A stretch of DNA of 64,000 bases from Archaeoglobus sp. JdFR-24 (GCA_002011215.1 MTML01000011.1:1-64000), one strand, 5' to 3'. Positions 42,805 through 52,348 are shown, numbered from the stretch's first letter. Made by a program: numbers and translations. The notes: generated by a model from the sequence alone, not told the origin.

Positions 42805-43728
42805 TCAGACTCTCTTAGACATCCACTTGAAGGATGTTCCGATGCCAAGTATGCTTGCAAGCATTTTTCTCTCATTCTCGCTTATTGTCGCATATCTGTG
42901 GGCTCTCTCAAGAATATAAGGATAACTCTTAGTGCTTCCAATTGCACATTCGGCTGCGATAAATGTTAGATATTTTCGGTGGTCTTTTTTCATCCACTCG
43001 GGAAACTCAACTCTGACCGGGAAGAAAGGATTTAATTTAAGATAGCAGAAGTATACGTCATTTGAGTACTTTTCAGTTATTTTCCTCTCGCACCTCAATG
43101 GTTCCGTGTACTCCATTGGCTCGAGATGATCTCCAAGAGCCAATGAATCATAAACAAATGATTCGTCGCCAACCATATCCTTGGCATAGCTCCTCTCAAT
43201 AAAACCAAAAACAGGAGTTGCTGTTTCCTCACTCTTCTCCAGAAATTTGTCAATAAGCGCAATAAATTTCCTCTGAAGTGAAGTATTGAATTGCGAGACG
43301 AAAGAAAGAATTAGGCTACCATCAACAAAAAGGTGAGAAGTACTATCCATTTCCTCCAAAAGCGCACCTATTTCAAGCTCAAATCTCTCCACGTCTAAAT
43401 TGATGTTCGAATCCAGCCATTTTGTTCTGTAAGACACATTGAATTTTTTCATACCATGAACTACAGCGATTTTCGCAGCCTGTACCGCTCCAAAAGGCAG
43501 TCCAAATTCCTTTAAAGGTCTCAGCTGACTCCCGTCCACGCCCACAACCCTCTCTCCTTCAAGAACGTCAAAGAACCAGTTCGCACCTTCACCATCAATC
43601 CTGAACTTCTCGAATGATATCGTTTCCACTCTAAATTCATTTCTTTTGATGTATTCTTTGAATAATTTTGATGTTGAAATAATGTCTGAATCCAGAATTC
43701 TTCCCAGGGAAAATTCGCTCAAATCCAT
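42805..43728 (-). CDS. nurA: NurA 5'-3' nuclease
   Basis: 307 residues. RNase H-like nuclease that degrades the 5' strand with HerA. Manganese-binding aspartates lie in RVVGVDGSQLRPLKEFG near 61-66 and HLFVDGSLILSFVSQF near 133; further family parts are VFGFIERSYAKDMVG and LEPMEYTEPLRC, and FIAAECAIGSTKSYPYILER at the C terminus. GAGGTATAAA before ATG 43728. It follows rad50 after 14 bases. Confidence 0.92.
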   Translation of the reverse strand: MDLSEFSLGRILDSDIISTSKLFKEYIKRNEFRVETISFEKFRIDGEGANWFFDVLEGERVVGVDGSQLRPLKEFGLPFGAVQAAKIAVVHGMKKFNVSYRTKWLDSNINLDVERFELEIGALLEEMDSTSHLFVDGSLILSFVSQFNTSLQRKFIALIDKFLEKSEETATPVFGFIERSYAKDMVGDESFVYDSLALGDHLEPMEYTEPLRCERKITEKYSNDVYFCYLKLNPFFPVRVEFPEWMKKDHRKYLTFIAAECAIGSTKSYPYILERAHRYATISENERKMLASILGIGTSFKWMSKRV

Positions 43729-43742
43729 TTTATACCTCCGGT

Positions 43743-46400
43743 TTATGATATATGTGATATTCCGTTCTCCTTCGTTATCTTAATGGCATTCTCGACCATT
43801 TCTTCAAAAGTATCGTCGTGGCTTATAATGAAGATCTGTCTGAAACCGCCTATTCTCGATAGCTGGTTTGCAAGGTTTCTTCGCCTCTCCTCGTCCATGT
43901 TCTGTGTTGGCTCATCGAAAAACGCCATCCTCACTCCTGATAGAACGTTAAGCAGTGCAAGCCGTACAGATATGGCTGCACACATCTGTTCACCACCACT
44001 CATCTGGGCGAAATCTATCTCTCTCCCCCTGTATTTCGCCTTTATTCCATAATCTTCAGTCCATCGAATTTCCCAGCTGTAATCTCCCATCAGCTCACAG
44101 AAAATCCTGTTCGCCTCAAAGGAGACTGACTCAACGTAGGCCTTCGTTATCTCAGGTATTGCAATCTTGAATATGTCTCTCAGATCTTTAACAAATCTGT
44201 ATTTTTTCGATATTTTATCCCTTTTATCTATCAAGTCCTGCAGTTTCTTTTCCTTTTCAGAAAGTTTCTCGAGCTTCTGATTTCTGCTGTCTATGTTTTC
44301 CTGAATCGTTTTCAGCTCTCCCTGAATTTTGCCCAGAGTGGTATTAAGATTGATAATGGCATTCTTAAATTCAGCATAGGCTTTTTCATCGAATTCCGAT
44401 TCCCGGGCTTTGAGTTCCTTTTCAATCTCCATCAGTTGATCTCTCTTTCCATTAAGTTTCTGGATGAGATTTTTACGTTCCTTCTCCAGGGGTTCTTTTT
44501 CTCTGAGGATTTCAGTTACAGTCACATACCTCTGGTAAAGCGGTCTTTTTTCATCTAAAATCGATTTAAAATTGTTTATTTTGGATCTTAACTGCTTTAA
44601 TTTTTCATTCAGGGACTCAAAATCCGCCGTCTCTCTTTCAATTTTATTTGCTTCATTCTTCAGTTTTTCAAGCTCTTCGATTTTTTTATCCTTTTGAGAT
44701 ACAATAGCAATCGACGCGTTGAGCTTATCAGCGCTTCCCTTAACCAACTCATATTCCTTCAGAATTTTTTCCTTTTCTGCAACCACAGAGTTCATTTCAG
44801 ATATTTTCTTATTCAATCTTTCAACAGCTTTTCTTTTCGCTGATATCTCACCTTCCATTTCTTTCAGATTTTTTATTTCCCCTTTCAGCCTGTCACCCAA
44901 TTCCTTGAGTTTCTTTTTTCCCTCATAAACTTCATCGATCTTCTTTATCTTTGCCTTAAGACCTTCAATTTTCTTTTGAAGCGCCCGTGTCTTCTCTTCA
45001 ATCTCTCTCTTCTTCCCCGATATCCTATCGCACTTCTCATTCAATACAGGGCATACGTTTTCCTTCAAAAGTTCGAGTTCCCTTTTCAAATGAGTGTATT
45101 CATTCTGAAGCTTTGATAACATAAACAACGCATCTTCCCTCTTTCTTTCGATATCTTCCAGCAATTTGAGCTTCTCTTTCACTTTATGATACTTCTTCTC
45201 CTTTTCTTTCAGTTCCTCGAGCTTTGTGATCTTGAAACTCAGCTCTTCCTTCAATTCATTGATTTGGCCCGATATCTGTTTGAGTTCCGCTTCCACGATC
45301 TCAATTTTTTGAAGTTTTTGAGATATCTCCAGCTCCTTTTCTGCAGGGGACTTTAATTTCTCGATTATCTTTTCGTTCAATTCAATTTCAGCAAGAAGTT
45401 TTTCTAAAGAGGCAATATTGCCCTTTATTGATTCGAGAGCCATTCTTTTTGCAGATAGTCTATCTACCCTTGCTGAGAGTTCCTTCTCATCACTTTCCAG
45501 GATTTTGATATTCTTTTCTGCTGAAACGTATTCCTCATAATCTTTCTTTATTCCCTCAATGTCCTTCTCCAGTTCATTAAGTCTGGAAAGGTTATCTTCA
45601 ACGTTTTTCAATCTATCTTCAATAACATTTATTTCGCCTGATTTTTCAATTACTTTCTTTTTCAGCTCATCAATTTTTTCTTTCAGCTTTTCTATTTCCT
45701 TAAACCTTTTTTCAGCCTCCTTTAACCGGAATCTGGTTACCCCGTAATCATTCTCAAGTGTTTTTTTCTTCTTCCTGAATTCTTCAAGTTCCAATTGTAA
45801 AACCTGTTTCAGTTCAAGCTCTTTTTCCAGTCCAAAAATCAATTTTTCGATTTCGATCAGTTTTTCTTTCAGGTAGTTCTCATATTCTCTGCTCTTTTCG
45901 AAGGCTTTCTTGTAGCCTTCAATTCCAATGATTGGTGAGAATATCCTATCCCTGACACTAGGCGATTCAAGGAACTGTGAAGTCATTTTCCCCTGTAGAA
46001 CGCCCATGGCATTCTCAAAAATTGTCTTCAGATCGCTTTCAATTCCCAGATTTTCTTTTACCCACTTTGTTACTTCAGAGGTGCCTTCCGCAACCCTTCC
46101 TGCTTCCAGATCGTTGACATAGTACTCCGTTGTGCCGTTCTCGCTGATCTTTCTCACGACAATATATTCCCTTCCATCTCCTGCAACAAAGGTAACCCTT
46201 ATCTCACCCTTCTTCGCACCTCTCCTCAGGAAATCCCCGATCTTATATGGTAAGGAATCGAAAAGTGTGAAGCCGATAGCTTCAAGTACCGTTGTCTTTC
46301 CAGCTCCATTCTCCCCGATTATCGCGTTAACCCCTTCAGTAAACCTTAATGTGGCTCTTTCATAACTTTTTACGTTTTCTAATACGACTTCCTTTATCAC
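43743..46400 (-). CDS. rad50: Rad50 DNA-repair ATPase
   Basis: 885 residues. SMC-like ATPase that bridges DNA ends with Mre11. N terminus: IGENGAGKTTVLEAIGFTLF (Walker A); long coiled coils from about 170 to 730; C terminus: FAQMSGGEQMCAAISVRLAL (signature) and VRMAFFDEPTQNMDEERRRN (Walker B). The hook at the coil apex is atypical: C450-P-V-L-N-E-K-C457, two cysteines six apart instead of the usual CxxC. Start is GTG 46400, within the end of mre11 (41-base overlap). Confidence 0.95.
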   Translation of the reverse strand: MIKEVVLENVKSYERATLRFTEGVNAIIGENGAGKTTVLEAIGFTLFDSLPYKIGDFLRRGAKKGEIRVTFVAGDGREYIVVRKISENGTTEYYVNDLEAGRVAEGTSEVTKWVKENLGIESDLKTIFENAMGVLQGKMTSQFLESPSVRDRIFSPIIGIEGYKKAFEKSREYENYLKEKLIEIEKLIFGLEKELELKQVLQLELEEFRKKKKTLENDYGVTRFRLKEAEKRFKEIEKLKEKIDELKKKVIEKSGEINVIEDRLKNVEDNLSRLNELEKDIEGIKKDYEEYVSAEKNIKILESDEKELSARVDRLSAKRMALESIKGNIASLEKLLAEIELNEKIIEKLKSPAEKELEISQKLQKIEIVEAELKQISGQINELKEELSFKITKLEELKEKEKKYHKVKEKLKLLEDIERKREDALFMLSKLQNEYTHLKRELELLKENVCPVLNEKCDRISGKKREIEEKTRALQKKIEGLKAKIKKIDEVYEGKKKLKELGDRLKGEIKNLKEMEGEISAKRKAVERLNKKISEMNSVVAEKEKILKEYELVKGSADKLNASIAIVSQKDKKIEELEKLKNEANKIERETADFESLNEKLKQLRSKINNFKSILDEKRPLYQRYVTVTEILREKEPLEKERKNLIQKLNGKRDQLMEIEKELKARESEFDEKAYAEFKNAIINLNTTLGKIQGELKTIQENIDSRNQKLEKLSEKEKKLQDLIDKRDKISKKYRFVKDLRDIFKIAIPEITKAYVESVSFEANRIFCELMGDYSWEIRWTEDYGIKAKYRGREIDFAQMSGGEQMCAAISVRLALLNVLSGVRMAFFDEPTQNMDEERRRNLANQLSRIGGFRQIFIISHDDTFEEMVENAIKITKENGISHIS

Positions 46401-47757
46401 AGGCCCTCCTCCAGTCCCAAACTTCCTCTGTCTGGGATGATTCTTCAGATTTTGGTTCTTCAGATTTCAATCCATCTTGCCCCTCTTTAAATTCTAATTC
46501 TTCTTTTTCCTTTTTGGGTTTCTCAGGCTTTCCCTTTTCAGGCTTTACTTCCACAAGCTTTTCAGTCTGTGAATTCAGAATGTCTTCGACCAGTCGATCG
46601 ACCTGATTCAGGTCAAAGGAGCCTGAAAATATTCCTTTCAACTTTAAAATCTCAGGTGATATGTTGCCGTAGGGGTAATTATGCAAGAGTTGTTCAATTA
46701 CGCTCCTTTCAATGCTCTCTCTGCTTGTGGTATCGACCATAGTAGCCCTGAAAAAATCACGCACATCCCACTGAATTCTTACAAGCAGCGGATCGAAAAA
46801 AGTATGAATAATTTCCTTCAATTTCATATCATCCACATGATGCCTCAGGGATCTATCTATCTCCACTTTCAGATCAATAACAGGTTTTGAGTTGCCCTCA
46901 GGGTTCTCCTCCGCTTTCGATTCGATGAAGTGCTTGAAATCTTTAAGATCGGCACTTTTCATCCTGTACTTGAGTGTCAGAAATTTCCTTGGCCTGTGAA
47001 AATTTCTGACGAGGGAGTACTTCACTTTATCCATGACATCAACAAGAAACATTCCTCTTTCAAAGTCGAGTTCAGTAACATCACACACCTCAAGACTTCC
47101 CGGGTTGAATATTAGGTCGCGTTCAACGAAGGATTTGTGCACATGCCCCAGGGCTATATAATCGACCTTCTTACTCAGCCTGTGAAGCTTCGAAGATGGG
47201 ATGCAACCATACATATTATTTACATAACCTTCAACACCAATATGTGCCATAAAAATTGTAAATTCCCCCGGTTTGATTTTTTTCAGATATTCATCCATTA
47301 TCCTTTCAGTGATGGAACCATAATACTTCATCCCATATATTCTCACACCGTTTAGATCGATGTATGCTCCTTTCTCCCCATCCCATTCCTCAAGGACTAT
47401 TCCATCGTTGAAGGAGGGTTTGAGGTTGATAATCAACCCGTTGATTGCCAGATAATCCATCCACGAATAATTTTCTCTGAAATAGGTTGAGTCGTGATTA
47501 CCTTCTATGGCAATGACAGGTATGTCTGCTTTTTTTGGTATTTCCAGCACCTTGCTCGCCTGCAGAAGTGTTACAGGATCCATCTCAGTCTTTTTGTGAA
47601 ACAAATCACCAGAGATCAATATAAAATCGACCTTTTCCTTAACAGCATATTTGATGGCATTCAAAAAAGCCTGTGCAAAATCCATCTGGCGTTCTTCACT
47701 ACCGTACTGCCTGTTACCCAGATGGATGTCAGCCATATGAACAAATTTAAATCTCAC
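46360..47757 (-). CDS. mre11: Mre11 nuclease
   Basis: 465 residues. Manganese phosphoesterase that processes DNA ends with Rad50. The five motifs are intact: MADIHLGNRQYG, ILISGDLFHKKT, AIEGNHDSTYF, MAHIGVEGY and ALGHVHKSF. The last ~75 residues are a charged, low-complexity tail (VEVKPEKGKPEKPKKEKEEL, then KSEEPKSEE), longer than in compact archaeal Mre11. Start GTG 47757 gives RFKFVHMADIHLG; no better start exists. First gene of the resection operon. Confidence 0.95.
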   Translation of the reverse strand: MRFKFVHMADIHLGNRQYGSEERQMDFAQAFLNAIKYAVKEKVDFILISGDLFHKKTEMDPVTLLQASKVLEIPKKADIPVIAIEGNHDSTYFRENYSWMDYLAINGLIINLKPSFNDGIVLEEWDGEKGAYIDLNGVRIYGMKYYGSITERIMDEYLKKIKPGEFTIFMAHIGVEGYVNNMYGCIPSSKLHRLSKKVDYIALGHVHKSFVERDLIFNPGSLEVCDVTELDFERGMFLVDVMDKVKYSLVRNFHRPRKFLTLKYRMKSADLKDFKHFIESKAEENPEGNSKPVIDLKVEIDRSLRHHVDDMKLKEIIHTFFDPLLVRIQWDVRDFFRATMVDTTSRESIERSVIEQLLHNYPYGNISPEILKLKGIFSGSFDLNQVDRLVEDILNSQTEKLVEVKPEKGKPEKPKKEKEELEFKEGQDGLKSEEPKSEESSQTEEVWDWRRACDKGSRIRKRKKL

Positions 47758-47870
47758 AGTTTAGAGTGTGAATTAAAAGATATTTTACTTTTTGTCTATT
47801 GCGAAAGTTATCAGATTGGGTGTGTGAAATCCATGGATGAGATCGTTCAAACATCCGATATCTGAACAAA

Positions 47871-47878
47871 TTTTTAAA
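47871..47878 (+). promoter_or_regulatory. TATA box of the MTH938-family gene
   Basis: TTTTTAAA centred 27 bases before ATG 47902, predicting a leaderless transcript. Confidence 0.45.
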
Positions 47879-47901
47879 CTCTGCCTGTGTTCATACAATA
47901 A

Positions 47902-48246
47902 ATGAGAGTGGAGCACTACGAGTTCGGCAGAATTATCGTAAACGGAAAGACCTTTACTTCTGACATAGTAGTTGGTGAGAGAGTGGTCAATCCGAACTGG
48001 TGGAGAAAAGAGGGTCACCGGATTCAGGTTGATGATATCGCAGATATTCTCGAATATGAACCGGAGGTTGTTGTTTTTGGTACAGGCTACCATGGACTGG
48101 TTAAGATCGACGCAGATGTTGTTGAGATTCTCAGAAAAAAGGGCATCGCTTCTGAAAAATTAAGATCACGGGATGCTGTAGAGAGGTTCAATGAACTTAT
48201 CAAAGATGGTAAAAATGCCGTTCTGGCAATACACCTTACCTGCTGA
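47902..48246 (+). CDS. MTH938-family (DUF498) protein
   Basis: 114 residues. FGRIIVNGKTFTSDIVVGER and VFGTGYHGLVKID are family blocks of the MTH938/DUF498 fold (beta-alpha sandwich), also found in the mitochondrial assembly factor NDUFAF3. Archaeal function is unknown. It is divergent from mre11 and has its own TATA box. Interesting parallel: the window also encodes a NDUFAF7-like methyltransferase. Confidence 0.85.
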   Translation: MRVEHYEFGRIIVNGKTFTSDIVVGERVVNPNWWRKEGHRIQVDDIADILEYEPEVVVFGTGYHGLVKIDADVVEILRKKGIASEKLRSRDAVERFNELIKDGKNAVLAIHLTC

Positions 48247-48327
48247 CTTTCTGGCATCTTCCGGGATATTTCAACTTTGACAATATAAACTCAAGGCTCA
48301 GACTGTACTCGAGACATATTCCAAAGC

Positions 48328-48336
48328 CTTAAATAA
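48328..48336 (+). promoter_or_regulatory. TATA box of glyA
   Basis: CTTAAATAA centred 27 bases before ATG 48359; implies a leaderless glyA message. Confidence 0.45.
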
Positions 48337-48358
48337 TTTTTACTATCTTGAATTCCAC

Positions 48359-49654
48359 ATGGGTTCAGATCTTGAAAAGATCGAGAAAATTGTTTCAGAA
48401 CACCACGATTTTTACAGGAATTCCCTCCCACTAATTGCGAGTGAAAATATCACCAGCATAACTGTAAGAAGGTTTTATGTTTCTGATCTGGGACACAGAT
48501 ATGCGGAGGGAAAGGTTGGCGAGAGGTTCTATCAGGGTTGCGAGTTCATAGATGAGATTGAGAAAATGGCCATCAAGATAACCCGTGAGCTTTTTAATGC
48601 TGAACATGCAAATGTCCAGCCCATAAGCGGGGTTGTTGCAAATATAGCTGCTTTTTTCGCACTTGCAAATCCATCTGACCAGATAATGTCACTCTCAATC
48701 CCATGTGGAGGGCATATTTCCCATGATAAAATATCTGCTGCAGGTATAAGAGGGCTAAAAGTTTCGCACTATCCATTTGATAACGATTTAATGAATATTG
48801 ATGTTGATGCAACTGCAAAAATTGCTAAGGAGAGCAAGCCTAAGATTTTCGTTCTTGGATCCAGTCTGATATTGTTTCCCCAACCTGTTAAGGAGATCAG
48901 AGAGCTTGCCTCTGAACTCGACGCCAGGATTCTATACGACGCAAGTCACGTTTTGGGTTTGATTGCTGGAGGTCGTTTTCAGCAACCTCTTGCGGAGGGG
49001 GCAGATGTTGTAACGGCATCAACTCACAAAACGTTTTTTGGCCCACAGAGAGCAATCATACTTTCAAGGAAGGAGCTTGCAGAGGATGTTGACAGGGCAG
49101 TTTTTCCCGGAGTTGTAAGCAACCACCATCTAAACACACTTGCAGCTTACGTGGTCGCTGCTATGGAGATGAGGGAGTTTGGGAAAGATTACGCTGATCA
49201 GGTCATTAAGAATGCAAAAAAACTTGCTGAGAGTCTCTACGAGCTTGGATTTGATGTTGTTGGAGAGAACATGGGTTTTACAGAATCGCATCAGGTGGCT
49301 GTTGATGTGAGCGATTTTGGAGGGGGGTCAGAGGTGGCCAGGAGCCTGGAAAAGATAAATATAATCCTGAACAAAAACCTCCTCCCATGGGATGATCTTT
49401 CAAAAACCTCCGATCCGTCCGGTATAAGAATGGGTGTACAGGAGATTACCAGACTTGGAATGAAAGAGGATGAAATGGAGGAGATTGCCGAAATTATTAA
49501 TAAGAGACTTAAAGACCTTGAGAGCGAAAAAAATTTGAGGGAAAAGGTCATAGAACTTAAATCAAGGTTCAATACTATCAAATATGCATTTGATGGTGGG
49601 GCAGCATATATGTGGCCTCACGTTACCCACACAACATATTCGAAAAATATTTAA
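48359..49654 (+). CDS. glyA: Serine hydroxymethyltransferase
   Basis: 431 residues. PLP enzyme that interconverts serine and glycine, in this lineage with tetrahydromethanopterin as C1 carrier. LPLIASENITSITVRRFY, GHRYAEGKVGERFYQGCEFI, NVQPISGVVANIAAF, LYDASHVLGLIAGGRF and TASTHKTFFGPQRAIIL with the PLP lysine (about 225). It ties the Mch pathway to amino-acid metabolism. The C terminus diverges from bacterial forms, as expected for archaeal GlyA. Confidence 0.94.
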   Translation: MGSDLEKIEKIVSEHHDFYRNSLPLIASENITSITVRRFYVSDLGHRYAEGKVGERFYQGCEFIDEIEKMAIKITRELFNAEHANVQPISGVVANIAAFFALANPSDQIMSLSIPCGGHISHDKISAAGIRGLKVSHYPFDNDLMNIDVDATAKIAKESKPKIFVLGSSLILFPQPVKEIRELASELDARILYDASHVLGLIAGGRFQQPLAEGADVVTASTHKTFFGPQRAIILSRKELAEDVDRAVFPGVVSNHHLNTLAAYVVAAMEMREFGKDYADQVIKNAKKLAESLYELGFDVVGENMGFTESHQVAVDVSDFGGGSEVARSLEKINIILNKNLLPWDDLSKTSDPSGIRMGVQEITRLGMKEDEMEEIAEIINKRLKDLESEKNLREKVIELKSRFNTIKYAFDGGAAYMWPHVTHTTYSKNI

Positions 49655-49720
49655 AAAGCTCTGCATCACCCGCTCCACCTTAAGAAAAGTTTAAATCACA
49701 ATCCATAAATCCGAAATGAA

Positions 49721-49737
49721 GGAACTTCAGGAGTTCC
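49721..49737 (+). promoter_or_regulatory. Short hairpin upstream of the coiled-coil gene
   Basis: GGAACT-TCAGG-AGTTCC can fold into a 6-pair stem with a five-base loop, in the leader 47 bases before ATG 49784. It could affect translation or end the glyA message. Weak evidence. Confidence 0.3.
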
Positions 49738-49783
49738 CGTATTAGCGCTTTACAACCAAACAAAGAGAGGCTGTTGTGAGAAC

Positions 49784-50644
49784 ATGATGCTGGAAAAACT
49801 GGTGGAAAGGAAGGAGCAGCTTGAAAATGAACTGCAGGAACTTACTGAGAAAAGGGATAACCTCAATAAAGCTGCAAAGGAGTTTGCCGATAAAAGAGAT
49901 GAACTGAATGCAGAAGTTAAAGAGCTTCTTTTAAAGGTCAAGGAAATAAAAGATAAAAGAGATGAATTCAATGTTAAGGCAAGAGAAATAAAAGCAAAAA
50001 GGAATGCAATTCACAGAGACATAGACAAACTTTACAAAGACTTGGATAAACTGAGGAGGAACCTGGATAAAGGTGGAAGGCCTCTCGGTGAGATAGACAA
50101 GGAAATCAGAAAGCTTGAATTCAAACAACAGACTGCCGTTCTGACGATAGATAAAGAGAGGGCTCTGGTAGAGAGAATAGCAAAGCTTAAAAAAGAGCTT
50201 GAGGAGAGAAAAGATCAGCTTGAAAGACATGAAGAGTTCAGAAAACTCATAGGGAAGATAAGGGAACTAAAGGATACTGCAAGAAAACTGCACCAGCAGA
50301 TGCTTGAACTTGTTGAGAAAGCTGACATCTACCATGCAGAAATGATTCAGGTTTTCAAACAGATCGATGAGAAGAGAAGTGAAGCTGACAAAATGCATGA
50401 GAATTTTATAAATAGTAAGAAAGAAGCTGACAGGGCTCATAACGAGATTGTAAAAATCAGAAAAGATATCAAAGACCTGGATAAAGTGATTAAAGCTTTA
50501 AGAGCAAAACAGGCGAAGAGCAAAGAAGAGAGAGAGAAAGAAGAGTTAATGAGAAAGGCCAGAGAAGTTTATGAGATGTTCAAAAAAGGCGAGAAACTTG
50601 AAACTGAAGATTTGCTGCTCCTCCAGAGGGCAGGTTTGATTTAA
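49784..50644 (+). CDS. Archaeal multi-coiled-coil protein
   Basis: 286 residues, nearly all heptad coiled coil (ERKEQLENELQELTEKRDNL through DIKDLDKVIKALRAKQAKSK), with basic tracts such as REIKAKRNAIHRDIDKLYKD and a final segment DLLLLQRAGLI after EKLETE. It belongs to a widespread archaeal coiled-coil family sometimes mislabelled phosphoserine phosphatase. Basic coils suggest RNA or ribosome contact, which is inference. ATG 49784 and ATG 49787 are equivalent. Confidence 0.75.
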   Translation: MMLEKLVERKEQLENELQELTEKRDNLNKAAKEFADKRDELNAEVKELLLKVKEIKDKRDEFNVKAREIKAKRNAIHRDIDKLYKDLDKLRRNLDKGGRPLGEIDKEIRKLEFKQQTAVLTIDKERALVERIAKLKKELEERKDQLERHEEFRKLIGKIRELKDTARKLHQQMLELVEKADIYHAEMIQVFKQIDEKRSEADKMHENFINSKKEADRAHNEIVKIRKDIKDLDKVIKALRAKQAKSKEEREKEELMRKAREVYEMFKKGEKLETEDLLLLQRAGLI

Positions 50645-50729
50645 GGTCAGATTTATCTGTTATCTGTTTCATTTAATTTTTGAACTTTTTTATTGAAGTA
50701 GGTTTATTTGAATCTGTAATCTACCCTGA

Positions 50730-51329
50730 TCAGTTTTTTACCACCTCAAAAATGAACCTGTTAACTTCATAAACTGGGGAAGCCGAAATTTCAAAGCTTG
50801 TGAGGGTTTTTCCACATCCCGAGAACGGACTTATTATACCAGCCCCCTTCATTTCAGAAATTACCACTCCCCCATCACGGTCAAACCTTTCCGATATTTT
50901 CACAATGGAATCACCACAAACAAGAAGGTTTGTTGATTCCTCTAAAATATCAAATGTAATTGCCACAAAATCCTTCGGCCTTTTTTCACCTATTTTTTTA
51001 AAATAGTTTTCCACAACTTCTTCAAAAACAGCTCTTCCATTTTTTCCGATTTCTTTAAAAATTTCTCTAACAATATATGGTACTTCAAGATAGAATACCG
51101 AATTTAATGGCATAATCCTGCTTTTCCAAGAAAGAGAACCGTTGATTGCATTCACGGGCAAAGCTAATCTGAAGTGCTCAAGTACAAGAGCGGTTTCGAT
51201 ATCGATATTATCGTTTTCGCTCGATATTAGACCTTTCTCAGAGTGTTTCAGCAGCAGATTTATTGCATTTTCAGCATATTCATCTTCCCCAATAATCCGT
51301 TTGAGCGTATATTTATCAATCACAATCAT
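50730..51329 (-). CDS. Conserved-looking protein of unknown function
   Basis: 199 residues. Mixed alpha/beta with TALVLEHFRLALPVNAINGS and FVAITFDILEESTNLLVCGD and a C-terminal SPFSGCGKTLTSFEISASPV. The GCGKT resembles half a P-loop but lacks its context, so I do not call a nucleotide site. ATG 51329 (VIDKYTLKRI) is chosen over a start at 51356, whose extra residues look like leader. Alone on its strand apart from the ferredoxin upstream. Confidence 0.55.
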   Translation of the reverse strand: MIVIDKYTLKRIIGEDEYAENAINLLLKHSEKGLISSENDNIDIETALVLEHFRLALPVNAINGSLSWKSRIMPLNSVFYLEVPYIVREIFKEIGKNGRAVFEEVVENYFKKIGEKRPKDFVAITFDILEESTNLLVCGDSIVKISERFDRDGGVVISEMKGAGIISPFSGCGKTLTSFEISASPVYEVNRFIFEVVKN

Positions 51330-51410
51330 ACTAACTGGTGGTAAAACCAAAATCAAGATATTAACAATTTCTAAAATCGACAGAGTTACTTCAGATATTC
51401 AACCCATCAG

Positions 51411-51584
51411 CTAATCCATCAGTACCAGTGCACTATAAGGACATTCTTCGACACAGAGATAGCATTTCTCACATTTTTCTGCATCTATCTTTGCAACCTT
51501 TCCATTGTTTCTTATAATCGCTCCTGTAGGACAGATCTGATCACATTTTCCACATCCCTGACAGCTCAGTACTGCAATCATCAT
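51411..51584 (-). CDS. Small 2x[4Fe-4S] ferredoxin
   Basis: 57 residues on the minus strand, ATG 51584 to TAG 51411. Cysteines at 8, 11, 14, 18 (CQGCGKCDQICP) and 38, 41, 44, 48 (CEKCYLCVEECP) form two classical CxxCxxCxxxCP sets. It has no other domain, so it is a soluble electron carrier or an Fe-S subunit for a larger enzyme. It lies 24 bases downstream of the HTH gene on the same strand, beside the thioredoxin genes. Confidence 0.88.
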   Translation of the reverse strand: MMIAVLSCQGCGKCDQICPTGAIIRNNGKVAKIDAEKCEKCYLCVEECPYSALVLMD

Positions 51585-51608
51585 GTTTTCTGCTTTTTTT
51601 ATTCCGAT

Positions 51609-52001
51609 CTAAGTCTTGATATTAAAATCTTTAAAATCCTTCTCATCAATTTTCAGAAATTCCTCAATTACCTCTTTCATTTTATTATACCACTGCTCGA
51701 GGAGGTTGATCATTTCTTCAGCCAGTTTGTTCACATCCTCAGCCCTGTAAATGTAATAATACCCGCCATCTTCAATTGTTTTTTTATCTCTGATCACAAG
51801 CCCGGCAATCATCATTTTTTGAAGGGATTTGTAAACCGCATTCTCACCTCTTCCAACTGCCTTGCTAATGATCTCTATTCTGGATTCACCCAGTTTTCTA
51901 AGAGTGTTGAAAACAGTTATATCCGCTTCGTTAAGTCCATAAAAACACTCAAGTAAGTTATCACAATTCAGCCTTGTAACAGCTTCTTTTATCGATCTCA
52001 T
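51609..52001 (-). CDS. Winged-helix (TrmB/MarR-type) regulator
   Basis: 130 residues. FYGLNEADITVFNTLRKLGE and SRIEIISKAVGRGENAVYKS with LQKMMIAGLVIRDKK (about 20-72) make a TrmB-like winged helix; IYRAEDVNKLAEEMINLLEQ begins a C-terminal coil for dimerisation. One Cys at 13 and one at 19 could respond to redox. It follows the thioredoxin gene by 20 bases and probably controls this redox cluster. Confidence 0.75.
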   Translation of the reverse strand: MRSIKEAVTRLNCDNLLECFYGLNEADITVFNTLRKLGESRIEIISKAVGRGENAVYKSLQKMMIAGLVIRDKKTIEDGGYYYIYRAEDVNKLAEEMINLLEQWYNKMKEVIEEFLKIDEKDFKDFNIKT

Positions 52002-52021
52002 AGTGTATAAAAATTGAGGGT

Positions 52022-52348
52022 TTACCCCTCTATTTTTGCCAGTGCCTTTTCAATTTCGTGTCTGACGGCGGTTTCCGGCATTGCACCAATAAAGGTGTTC
52101 ACAACTTCCCCCTCATAGAACATCATTACTGTGGGAATGCTGAATATTCCGAACTTGGAGGCAACGTTTGGATTTTCATCAGTGTTCACCTTTGCAAATT
52201 CAGCTCGACCGTTGTACTCTTTTTCCAGTTTTTCAAGCACCGGACCGAGCATTCTGCATGGCATACACCATGGTGCCCAGAAATCCACGATCACAAGTTT
52301 ATCCTTCTTTATCTCATCCTCAAAGGTTTTTTCATTTAATTCTTTCAT
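52022..52348 (-). CDS. trxA: Thioredoxin
   Basis: 108 residues. VDFWAPWCMPCRMLGPVLEK carries the active-site CMPC (C28, C31), a variant of the usual CGPC. The cis-proline segment FSIPTVMMFYEG is present. Start ATG 52348 after AGGTGGT; an earlier GGGN-type extension is unlikely. Two genes downstream of the glutaredoxin-like one; likely co-transcribed with it and the HTH regulator. Confidence 0.92.
   Translation of the reverse strand: MKELNEKTFEDEIKKDKLVIVDFWAPWCMPCRMLGPVLEKLEKEYNGRAEFAKVNTDENPNVASKFGIFSIPTVMMFYEGEVVNTFIGAMPETAVRHEIEKALAKIEG

Noticed and set aside
50730..51329. P-loop NTPase from GCGKT
   Set aside because: The motif lacks the preceding strand and spacing of a Walker A, and there is no Walker B.
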